Part shown: positions 15,116 to 21,724 of the stretch, piece after piece
How positions within the stretch are numbered: position 1 is the stretch's first letter
How the letters are laid out: every line of letters begins with the position of its first letter
Notes under the pieces: generated by a model
Told to the model about the DNA's origin: nothing
What the model saw: the letters and a program-made list of their open reading frames with translations, nothing else
The model's database searches: none
Translations under genes and position numbers: made by a program
Assembly: GCA_963643035.1 (NCBI GenBank)
Contig: CAVIKO010000154.1
Coordinates: forward strand, 1-27,155
Reading direction: 5' to 3'
From: UMGS1696 sp963643035
Lineage (GTDB): Bacteria; Bacillota; Clostridia; Oscillospirales; CAG-272
DNA: 27,155 nt

Positions 15116-15142
15116 AAACCGGAAACGCGATTTCCGGTTTTT
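15116..15142 (+). terminator. Rho-independent terminator
   Basis: AAACCGGAAA (15116-15125) and TTTCCGGTTT (15131-15140) are perfectly complementary around a five-base loop, followed by T-rich sequence. It ends the 10986-15089 operon. Confidence 0.85.
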
Positions 15143-15194
15143 ATATTTTTTTGAACAAATTTCAGGCAGCGCATTTGGAAAGAAAAATATAGCT

Positions 15195-15208
15195 CAATAA
15201 TAGATTAC
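15195..15208 (+). promoter_or_regulatory. Late-type promoter-like motif (AATA variant)
   Basis: CAATAATAGATTAC carries AATA, six bases, then TA. It sits directly before the AAGGAGG site (15210-15216), so a transcript would have an extremely short leader. It differs from the other copies by AATA in place of AACA. Confidence 0.45.
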
Positions 15209-15221
15209 GAAGGAGGAATAT

Positions 15222-15671
15222 ATGAAAGAGAAACCAAATGACAGAGAGTGGGTTGCCGACGCCATCAAAACGGCAATCGACTACCTATCGACGCCAGGCA
15301 TCACCTCGGATTGGTTCGTCGATAAAGACAGCCCGGCCAAAGACAGGCTGTTCCGCGTGGAAGGGACATCGTTTCAATCGCCGGCATTGGTGATCCGCTT
15401 CTCTCAGAGGCACGCATCGGCCGTGTACACCGACTCATTTGCAGTCGTCGGCGATGATTATGACGTCGAGATAATCGCGCATTCGATCGTCCGCGGAAAA
15501 TCCAAGCTTCTGTACAAAACCGGCCCGATTGGCAGACGGGTTGGACACAAACTCGTCGGGCGCGACCTAGGCGAACTGTTTGTGCTGATCAGACAAGAAT
15601 GCGGGGATGAGCTATGGGGTTCTTTCATGGCGCTGTTCCTGCTTAAGACCGGATTCGCCCCATATAATTAG
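15222..15671 (+). CDS. Hypothetical phage protein, 149 aa
   Basis: AAGGAGG at 15210-15216 fixes the start. It is a soluble alpha/beta protein with a basic middle (SIVRGKSKLLYKTGPIGRRVGHKL, residues 88-111) that could bind nucleic acid, and a hydrophobic C-terminal helix (LWGSFMALFLLK). No family is recognised. It is the first gene of the replication and recombination run, 15 bases upstream of the SbcD-like gene. Confidence 0.8.
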   Translation: MKEKPNDREWVADAIKTAIDYLSTPGITSDWFVDKDSPAKDRLFRVEGTSFQSPALVIRFSQRHASAVYTDSFAVVGDDYDVEIIAHSIVRGKSKLLYKTGPIGRRVGHKLVGRDLGELFVLIRQECGDELWGSFMALFLLKTGFAPYN

Positions 15672-15686
15672 AAAGGAGAAAATGAA

Positions 15687-16871
15687 ATGGGAATCAAAAT
15701 CGCAGTGATAGGCGACCTCCACTTCGGGATCGCCGCAACGGACAGAGAGGTTCAAGAGCTAAGAATGTTCTTGGATTTCATCAGAACGCATGACCTGGAC
15801 ATCATCCAGTTCAATGGCGACTACTATGACCACAAGCTCAGCCTTGGGGAGCCGGCGGCAATCGCCGGCATGAAGTTCTTCAACGACGTTCTAAGCATCG
15901 CCGCCGAGAAGAAAATCAAGATCCGAATGATCGAGGGAACCCAGTCGCATGACAGATTCCAGCCGAGGATCTTCGATGAGTTCATACCGAAGGACAAAGA
16001 CGGCAAGCCCGAAATCGATTACAGATTCTTCGAGACCGTCGGGACCGAGGAAATCGATGGGCTGAGCGTATTGTATGTGCCAGAAGAGTATCCGATGAAC
16101 ATCGACGAGTATTATGCCCCATACAAATCAGGCAAATATGACCTGATGTTCGTGCATGGGACATGGGACTTCATCAACTTCGGAAAATCGATCGACAACA
16201 ACAGAAACGACATGCACACCGCGCCGGTATTCAAATACGATGAATGGAAGAGCGCGCTTGAGCATGGCTTCTGCGTGTCTGGACATATCCATGGCAGGCA
16301 TGGATTCAAAGACAAGGGCGGCACGAAAATCGTGTATCCGGGGTCATTCACGGCATGGAGCTTCGACCAGATTTCAGAGCGAGGGTTCATATACATCGAT
16401 TTCGACCCAGAGACGAAGCGATTCGAATATGAGTTCGTCAACAACGACGCATCGCCGAAATACGCGAATCTCGAAGTCGCTGACCTTGGGCTCGACCTGA
16501 ATTCCGCATCGATTGAAGACATCAAATCCAAAATCGAAGAGCAATCGAGGAAAGTGGATTTCGTCAAAGTCAATCTTGAGGGGCTCAGCGACGACAAGCT
16601 GATGCTCGTCAAGGAATTATACAAAGGCAATCAGTCAATCAAAGTCGAGGTTCCGCAAAAGGACATATCGATGCTGACGGAAAGCGCCGATAAGCGATTC
16701 CTGAGATACGACTATCTTCTGAACGACACGCTGCCGGTCGATCAAGCCGTTAGGAAATTCATCAAAGACGAATATGGAAAAGACCTAACGCTTGATGTGA
16801 TCGACGCGAATCTCGATATTCAGATTCCATTGAAGAAGGAGGAGGACGCAAATGGAGAAACCGCAAATTGA
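15687..16871 (+). CDS. SbcD/Mre11-type DNA exonuclease subunit (metallophosphatase)
   Basis: Members of this family are the nuclease half of SbcCD/Mre11-Rad50 complexes (T4 gp47), acting at DNA ends and hairpins in recombination and replication. The calcineurin-type metallophosphatase motifs run in order: GDLHFG (9-14, D10 and H12), NGDYYDH (43-49, D45), GTQSHDR (84-90) in place of the usual GNHD, VHGTWD (156-161, H157) and SGHIHGR (198-204, H200 and H202). The C-terminal 170 residues, less conserved, would bind the ATPase partner. No SbcC-like ATPase is in the window, so it should lie elsewhere. AAAGGAG at 15672 supports the ATG at 15687. Confidence 0.9.
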   Translation: MGIKIAVIGDLHFGIAATDREVQELRMFLDFIRTHDLDIIQFNGDYYDHKLSLGEPAAIAGMKFFNDVLSIAAEKKIKIRMIEGTQSHDRFQPRIFDEFIPKDKDGKPEIDYRFFETVGTEEIDGLSVLYVPEEYPMNIDEYYAPYKSGKYDLMFVHGTWDFINFGKSIDNNRNDMHTAPVFKYDEWKSALEHGFCVSGHIHGRHGFKDKGGTKIVYPGSFTAWSFDQISERGFIYIDFDPETKRFEYEFVNNDASPKYANLEVADLGLDLNSASIEDIKSKIEEQSRKVDFVKVNLEGLSDDKLMLVKELYKGNQSIKVEVPQKDISMLTESADKRFLRYDYLLNDTLPVDQAVRKFIKDEYGKDLTLDVIDANLDIQIPLKKEEDANGETAN

Positions 16872-17391
16872 GCAGACGAAAGCGCTGACCGCTGAGGAAA
16901 TCACCGAGGCGCTTAGAAAGAAGACGTTTGAGTTCTTTGAGAAATATCGCATCGAGCTGCCGGTTCAGGTCAAGAACGGCATCTCCGACGTATTCGATGA
17001 GAACGATTTCACATCGGACGAGGAAGATGTGATAAACATTTACTTCCGCGAAGACCTTGAGGATTTTGAGATGGACACCGCGCTGTCGGTCGACTTGAAC
17101 GTCCAGGCAACCGGGGGAAACTCGTCCGGGGATATTTTCAATAAATTCACATATTATGAGCCGAATTCCCTGGAAACGAAGAACGCCGTGTCGCAGCATA
17201 TCCATATCTATGATGGGGAAGAGATGCTCGACAGCATTCTGAACATCGACGCGACGGCGTCGAATCATCTTGAGAATCCCAATGATTGGGGGATATTCCT
17301 GATCGAGGAGCAGCGATTCGAGATGGGCAATTATGAGAAAACGCAAAGGCTGTACATTTATTCGCCGGTGAGCGGAAAAGGAGTTGAATGA
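16852..17391 (+). CDS. Hypothetical acidic phage protein, 179 aa
   Basis: The start lies inside the end of the SbcD-like gene behind an AAGGAGGAGG site. The end overlaps the helicase start (ATGATG). The protein is acidic, begins with a predicted helix (KALTAEEITEALRKKTFEFFEKY) and then appears strand-rich. No family is recognised. Its coupling to a nuclease upstream and a helicase downstream suggests a replication or recombination accessory, possibly a loader or binding protein, but this is only context. Confidence 0.82.
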   Translation: MEKPQIEQTKALTAEEITEALRKKTFEFFEKYRIELPVQVKNGISDVFDENDFTSDEEDVINIYFREDLEDFEMDTALSVDLNVQATGGNSSGDIFNKFTYYEPNSLETKNAVSQHIHIYDGEEMLDSILNIDATASNHLENPNDWGIFLIEEQRFEMGNYEKTQRLYIYSPVSGKGVE

Positions 17392-18989
17392 TGGCAGAAG
17401 ACAGAAACGCAAGAACATTGAGAATGACGTTCTCGATGTATGAGCTGAAGAAAATCATAGTGGCGATATTGACGAACGTCGCAAATAAGAAATTCCTGGT
17501 GAACATCCGAGAGCTATTCAAGCTGTTCACCAAAGAATCATATCAGAACGATGCTGACAAATCGGCTATGGTTTATGTGATCGGCAAACTGGTCGACCAT
17601 GCCATCAGCAACGGCATCGAGAGCAAAGAAACGCTTCTGAACACCATCAGCTTCGACGGCAAATACGCCGACGCCGCGACAGAAGCGCTGAATGAGGTGT
17701 ATGCTGAGGAGATGTTCCCGAAAGAGGTCGAGATGATCGACAAGAAAGTCTCAATGTATCTGAAACTATCGGTCATCAGCAACACATCCGATAGGCTGGT
17801 CGGCATCGTCAACAGCATCAATTCGGTAGATTACACCGACCTCGGGGCGCAAATCGCTCAAGTCGAGGATTGCGTCAACGAAATCGATCATGGCTTGAAG
17901 GCATATCGTGAGACAATCGAGGAAGCGAACAATACGCTTTCATTCGGCGACGGGAATTTCATCGCGCAACTGACGAGATTCATCAATGAGCAGAAAGACC
18001 CGACCGCATCAGTCAAGACCGGGGTCAAGATGCTTAATCATATTCTCGGCGGCGGGTTCCAGCCTGGCAGGGTTTATTGCTGCTTGGCTCCGATGAAGAA
18101 CTGGAAGTCCGGTTTCTTGCTGAATTGCGCATTGTGGGCGAAGGATTCGGAATACAATTGCCTGAAGCCGAAAGACCCGAATAAGCGTCCGGTCATTCTA
18201 TACATCACTCTTGAGAACACATTGCGCGAAACAACCGAGCGCATTTTCTCGCACTGCATGGGCAACAACTTCAAAATGTGGGAGCATACTCCGCAGGAAA
18301 ACGTGATGATACTGAAGAATTGCAGGCTTTTCAACAGCGATGACAAATCGGAGCCTCGCCTTGACATCATGTACAAACCCAATAAATCCATAACCGTTGC
18401 GGACATCGACAACATCATGGATGCGTATGAGAAGAACGGCGAGGAAGTCGTGTTCCTGTCGGTAGACTACATCAAGAGAATCCGCCCGGCGGTCATCTCG
18501 AAAGACCTGAGAATCGATTTGGGCGGAATCGCCGATGATTTTCACGTATTGGCGGTCAAACGCGACATTCCCATCGTCACCGCGATGCAGATCAACAGAA
18601 GCGCTATCTCGACCATTGAGCAAGCGACATCGATCGAAGGGAAGCTTGATGCGTTCACGAGAATCGGTGTATCGAATGTTGGCGAATCAATCGACATACC
18701 GCAGAACGTGGATTATTGCTTCACGATGATGAGGACGACCGACACCAAAGTCAGCGAGACCGGAGAAGTTGAGACAAACGATAGATACCTTAGTTTCAAA
18801 GTCGTCGCGTCCCGATATAATTTCGGCAACATCGATGCCTTCACACACAGATTCGTCGAAGGCAATGACATGAAGCTGATTGAGGACGCGAATTCGGCGG
18901 TCAGCACCTCGATTCTGAGCAACAACGAGTTCATTCAGAAGAAAGTCGCGGCAAGCAATATCAGGACGGTCGGCGCCAGGCATCCATGA
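17388..18989 (+). CDS. DnaB-type replicative helicase
   Basis: This hexameric-helicase-family protein would unwind DNA ahead of the phage replisome. Residues 1-170 form a helical N-terminal region. The RecA-like domain follows: GVKMLNHILGGGFQPGRVY matches the DnaB entry to Walker A; the nucleotide loop is APMKNWKSGF (235-243, K240); TLENTLRETTERIF matches the SLEM-type motif; Walker B is VVFLSVDYI (D360); and VTAMQINRSA (398-406) matches the SQLNRS-type motif III. The loop is odd: the glycine before the catalytic lysine is replaced by tryptophan (WKS rather than GKT/S). ATG 17388 overlaps the previous stop; ATG 17391 is equally possible and better spaced from AAAGGAG. Confidence 0.88.
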   Translation: MMAEDRNARTLRMTFSMYELKKIIVAILTNVANKKFLVNIRELFKLFTKESYQNDADKSAMVYVIGKLVDHAISNGIESKETLLNTISFDGKYADAATEALNEVYAEEMFPKEVEMIDKKVSMYLKLSVISNTSDRLVGIVNSINSVDYTDLGAQIAQVEDCVNEIDHGLKAYRETIEEANNTLSFGDGNFIAQLTRFINEQKDPTASVKTGVKMLNHILGGGFQPGRVYCCLAPMKNWKSGFLLNCALWAKDSEYNCLKPKDPNKRPVILYITLENTLRETTERIFSHCMGNNFKMWEHTPQENVMILKNCRLFNSDDKSEPRLDIMYKPNKSITVADIDNIMDAYEKNGEEVVFLSVDYIKRIRPAVISKDLRIDLGGIADDFHVLAVKRDIPIVTAMQINRSAISTIEQATSIEGKLDAFTRIGVSNVGESIDIPQNVDYCFTMMRTTDTKVSETGEVETNDRYLSFKVVASRYNFGNIDAFTHRFVEGNDMKLIEDANSAVSTSILSNNEFIQKKVAASNIRTVGARHP

Positions 18990-19011
18990 TGCTTGGCCGA
19001 AAGGAGGCACT

Positions 19012-19512
19012 ATGTTTTATCAAATCAGAGCCGGGGCGTTTGAGACGAACTCATCCTCGGCGCATTCGATAGTAATCAACGCATCCAAAGACAATCTTCC
19101 GCCAATCACGAAAGAAGAGGCTTTGGAAGAGCTCAAGTGCATTGTCAAAGGCGAGCCGGTCCATGATGGGATCCTCGATTTGACGCACGTTTACCCCGAA
19201 GAACTGCGATTCGGATGGGGGTATGACGCATTCGGCGATTTCGGGCATAAGATGTTCTATGCTTTGGCATCATGCCGCTATTCCGGCGATGACTTCGCGG
19301 ACATGGAGGATTTCCTGAAAGAATTCTTCGATGTCAAGAAAATCAAATACGCCCACGATGAATTCGCGCCTGGCAAACGCAAATTGCTGATCGGGGAAAT
19401 CGATCATCAATCCCAAAACATCCTTTATAGATTGAGCCAAGGAGGCGTGCCGATCGTTGATTTCCTTCTCAACCGGAAGTATTTCATCATCATCGACAAC
19501 GATAATGGATGA
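19012..19512 (+). CDS. FETNSSSxHS-motif phage protein, 166 aa
   Basis: AAAGGAGG precedes the start. The N-terminus reads RAGAFETNSSSAHS (residues 6-19). I recognise this as the hallmark of a widespread family of phage and bacterial proteins of unknown function, in which the first 20 residues are far better conserved than the rest. The rest is a mixed alpha/beta protein with several aromatic residues and a hydrophobic end (YFIIIDNDNG). It overlaps the next gene by four bases and is two genes before a radical SAM enzyme, which may or may not be meaningful. Confidence 0.85.
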   Translation: MFYQIRAGAFETNSSSAHSIVINASKDNLPPITKEEALEELKCIVKGEPVHDGILDLTHVYPEELRFGWGYDAFGDFGHKMFYALASCRYSGDDFADMEDFLKEFFDVKKIKYAHDEFAPGKRKLLIGEIDHQSQNILYRLSQGGVPIVDFLLNRKYFIIIDNDNG

Positions 19513-20342
19513 TGCGATTATTCATTGAGGAATTGCCGAATCTGGAAAACGATTGGGTTCATCAGCTTCGTGCTCACTACGCCACGCAATACAATCTCGC
19601 CGATGGGATAGCGACGATGGACGATGTCGATGCCGAGCGCATGCAATATATGCTGAATTCATTGGAAAACGCAATCGGCCTGACATATGACTACCGCAAA
19701 TCGGACAAATACTTCGACGCGATATGGCTGCCGATGGATGAGTTCAATGTCGATGACCCGCCGGAAGACCAGAAAATCGATATTGGACTCGACCCGAATT
19801 TCGACATGAGCGGCATATTCGTGTCGCTGTACTGCTCGAGCTATCCGAAGCCGACGGCGCATCAGCCTGACCGGGAATACATCGATAAGCTCGGGATCGT
19901 CATAGACCGCAATAACAGATATGCCAAAACGCTCAACGCCGAGCGTGAAACTTTCGACGATGCGAATTATCTGGAACTGGATGAGGCCGCGAATGGCATG
20001 CTTGACTATTTGCGCATCGAGTCCGGGGCGGCGATTTCGCGCGTTGCGATGCATCGTCTCAGCCCAGCGCATTCAAGCGCGGTATCGACCATCATGATGA
20101 TCATGCTATCGGGGAGATACCGCGATGAGCTGATTGACAGATTCACCAAAAAGAATGTGGCTCATCTGAGATTTGCGTCGATTTTGAAAAACAGCCATAT
20201 CACGCAGCTGATTGAGGATTATCTGTCTTGCTCCGGCGATTATGCGGTCGATGACGGCAAAGCCGCGATTGTGTCGGAAGCAAGAAAAGAAAAGCTGGTC
20301 AATGGCATGCTGAGCATAGGCAGATACGAGAGGACTGTATGA
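19509..20342 (+). CDS. Hypothetical phage protein, 277 aa
   Basis: The ATG overlaps the previous stop; a second ATG follows immediately at 19512. The protein is soluble, acidic and mixed alpha/beta, with a methionine-rich hydrophobic patch near residues 194-206 (STIMMIMLSGRYR). No family is recognised. Both ends overlap neighbours (the FETNSSSxHS protein and the radical SAM enzyme), so the three are very probably co-translated and may share a pathway. Confidence 0.82.
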   Translation: MMRLFIEELPNLENDWVHQLRAHYATQYNLADGIATMDDVDAERMQYMLNSLENAIGLTYDYRKSDKYFDAIWLPMDEFNVDDPPEDQKIDIGLDPNFDMSGIFVSLYCSSYPKPTAHQPDREYIDKLGIVIDRNNRYAKTLNAERETFDDANYLELDEAANGMLDYLRIESGAAISRVAMHRLSPAHSSAVSTIMMIMLSGRYRDELIDRFTKKNVAHLRFASILKNSHITQLIEDYLSCSGDYAVDDGKAAIVSEARKEKLVNGMLSIGRYERTV

Positions 20343-21238
20343 AACTTATCGGAAAATACATGAATGGCAACTATCAGGTCAGCATATATGAGGATGGGAC
20401 GAAGCTCCGATTCTGCGATGATGCTGAACTAATCCCGGCATTCGCTGAGAACATAGACGTCAAAATCACGAACAAATGCGATTTCGGTTGCCCGTTCTGC
20501 CATGAGGGGTCTACGGTGAACGGGCTTCATGGCGATATAATGCACGCCGAATGGGTGAATACGCTGCACCCATATCAGGAGCTGGCGATTGGCGGGGGAA
20601 ACGCTCTTGAGCATCCCGACCTGATTCCGTTCCTGGAGAAGATGAAGTCGATGCGGGTAGTATCGAACATCACGCTCAGAGACAAGCATTTCTTGAAAAA
20701 CATGGACCTGGTCGACGGCCTCGTCGCCAAAGGCCTGGTTCATGGCGTCGGCGTGTCCGTAAGCCATCCGACGGAAGAGGAGCTGAGGATATACGCCGAG
20801 CGCCCATATGTCATTCTGCATGTCATATGCGGCATATTCGATGACGAAGACCTCCGCGCGGTCAAAGCGGTTCCCGGGCAGAACATTCTGATTCTCGGGT
20901 ACAAGACATTGCGCAGAGGCGAGTTTTTCCTAAGATCCGAAGAAGCCGAGATCGAGCGGCGCCAAAAGTTCTTGAGAGATAATCTCGACGATATGTTGGC
21001 CGGAGGATATTTCAAAGCAATCTGCTTCGACAATCTGGCGATTGAGCAAACCGGTCTTCGCGAGCATCTCACATATGGCGAATGGGCGACGCAATACATG
21101 GGAGATGAAGGCACATCGACTTTCTACATCGATTGCGTCTCCGGGACATTCGCAAAAAGCTCAACATCGCCGGCTGCCGAAAGAATTCCTCTGATGGCAT
21201 CCGTTGATGATATGTTCAACGCGATAAGACAGAAATAA
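20339..21238 (+). CDS. Radical SAM enzyme
   Basis: Radical SAM enzymes use a 4Fe-4S cluster to cleave S-adenosylmethionine and start radical chemistry on peptides, nucleotides or cofactors. The cluster-binding signature is KCDFGCPFC (C47, C51, C54; C-x3-C-x2-C). It is followed by AIGGGNALEHPDL (83-95), equivalent to the SAM-binding GGEP region but with GGNAL. The core is a partial TIM barrel to about residue 230. No second cysteine-rich SPASM domain is visible; C226 and C263 are isolated. The roughly 40-residue N-terminal extension and the length (299 aa) do not fit QueE. The substrate is unknown. The start overlaps the preceding stop (ATGA). Confidence 0.88.
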   Translation: MKLIGKYMNGNYQVSIYEDGTKLRFCDDAELIPAFAENIDVKITNKCDFGCPFCHEGSTVNGLHGDIMHAEWVNTLHPYQELAIGGGNALEHPDLIPFLEKMKSMRVVSNITLRDKHFLKNMDLVDGLVAKGLVHGVGVSVSHPTEEELRIYAERPYVILHVICGIFDDEDLRAVKAVPGQNILILGYKTLRRGEFFLRSEEAEIERRQKFLRDNLDDMLAGGYFKAICFDNLAIEQTGLREHLTYGEWATQYMGDEGTSTFYIDCVSGTFAKSSTSPAAERIPLMASVDDMFNAIRQK

Positions 21239-21250
21239 AATAAACGCCCT

Positions 21251-21262
21251 AACAATACATTA
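21251..21262 (+). promoter_or_regulatory. Late-type promoter-like motif before a short RNA
   Basis: AACAATACATTA carries AACA, six bases, then TA. It also lies within a small hairpin (CCTAA...TTAGG, 21249-21264), so the match could be incidental. A strong terminator follows about 40 bases later with no gene between. Confidence 0.4.
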
Positions 21263-21353
21263 GGACGTGGATACATTTCCTTTCTTATCTGCGTTATCGA
21301 ACAAGCCGTCGCCACATCCTCCTGGCGCCCATAACGGCTTGTTCTTTTTTTTT
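21263..21353 (+). ncRNA. Candidate short regulatory RNA with exposed CAUCCUCC loop
   Basis: Between the promoter-like motif at 21251 and the terminator there is no gene, only about 90 bases that would make a short RNA. It contains CATTTCCTTTCTTATC (21274-21289), complementary to the AAGAAAGGAAA ribosome binding region of the 8890 gene. The terminator carries a loop, CATCCTCC, complementary to GGAGG ribosome binding sites. C-rich exposed loops are typical of Gram-positive antisense regulators. It could also just be the 3' end of the radical SAM message. Confidence 0.4.
21300..21353 (+). terminator. Rho-independent terminator with inner hairpin
   Basis: AACAAGCCGT (21300-21309) pairs perfectly with ACGGCTTGTT (21334-21343) and is followed by nine T. 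An inner hairpin, CGCCA (21310-21314) with TGGCG (21323-21327), presents the loop CATCCTCC. Confidence 0.9.
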
Positions 21354-21378
21354 ATTTTTCCATTTGCGCGAAAACGCG

Positions 21379-21390
21379 TATATATTATAA
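21379..21390 (+). promoter_or_regulatory. Early-type phage promoter of the pseudoknotted RNA
   Basis: TATATATTATAA contains TATATTAT exactly (21381-21388). The first helix of the RNA begins at 21393, consistent with a transcription start within a few bases. It is isolated between a terminator and a structured RNA, so it is the clearest promoter candidate in the window. Confidence 0.65.
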
Positions 21391-21655
21391 AGGTGTAGTA
21401 AGAAAGAGCATAGCGATTTAAACGCATCGTTATACTCTGCCGAGACAGTAATCGGGAGGTTACATAATGCGGCTCCGCTAGAGGGAGCGGTTTACTACAC
21501 ACTCGGCAATGGGAGTATAACCACATTGTTAGGCTGAATCATGACCTAGGTTCCGCGGACCGAAAAAGGCTAGCCAATCAGCGGGAGCTGATTGTAAGCG
21601 CCGATGATGAAAATCTTTCAATGCATGGAAACATGCATTGAAAGTGCTTTTTTTT
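21391..21655 (+). ncRNA. Pseudoknotted structured noncoding RNA, about 260 nt
   Basis: Promoter and terminator bound a region with no gene. Helix A (GTGTAGTAA, 21393-21401, with 21492-21500) and helix B (TATACTCTGCCGAG, 21431-21444, with 21502-21508 plus 21513-21519) cross, and A and B abut with one base between them. This is a classic coaxial pseudoknot with 9 and 14 pairs. Other helices: 21412-21417 with 21426-21431; CCGCT 21475-21479 with 21486-21490; a hairpin at 21549-21561; and CAATCAGC (21575-21582) with GCTGATTG (21587-21594) around a GGGA tetraloop. The final stem with GAAA loop and T run is the terminator. GNRA loops fit the + strand. I could not match it to RNase P, tmRNA, group I introns, hammerhead or HDV-type ribozymes. 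Confidence 0.75.
21615..21655 (+). terminator. Strong Rho-independent terminator of the structured RNA
   Basis: CTTTCAATGCATG (21615-21627) and CATGCATTGAAAG (21632-21644) are perfectly complementary around a GAAA tetraloop and are followed by eight T at 21648-21655. Confidence 0.93.
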
Positions 21656-21679
21656 GTTTTTGCGCGGCGTCTCAGGCTT

Positions 21680-21694
21680 CAACAATTCATTATC
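21680..21694 (+). promoter_or_regulatory. Late-type phage promoter of the lipoprotein gene
   Basis: CAACAATTCATTATC carries AACA, six bases, TA. It follows a strong terminator and precedes the GGAGG site (21713-21717). It shares 14 bases (AACAATTCATTATC) with the motif at 24560. Confidence 0.65.
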
Positions 21695-21724
21695 GAAGGC
21701 GCGACATCGCGCGGAGGATGCCCC

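Noticed and set aside
20339..21238. QueE (7-carboxy-7-deazaguanine synthase)
   Set aside because: The protein is longer, has a 40-residue N-terminal extension and a GGGNAL motif, and no other deazaguanine genes are in the window.
21391..21655. RNase P RNA, tmRNA, group I intron, hammerhead or HDV-type ribozyme
   Set aside because: The RNase P P4 core, the tmRNA alanine end, intron P7/R/S elements and the CUGANGA/GAAA core were not found. The pseudoknot order lacks the extra hairpin between strands needed for HDV.
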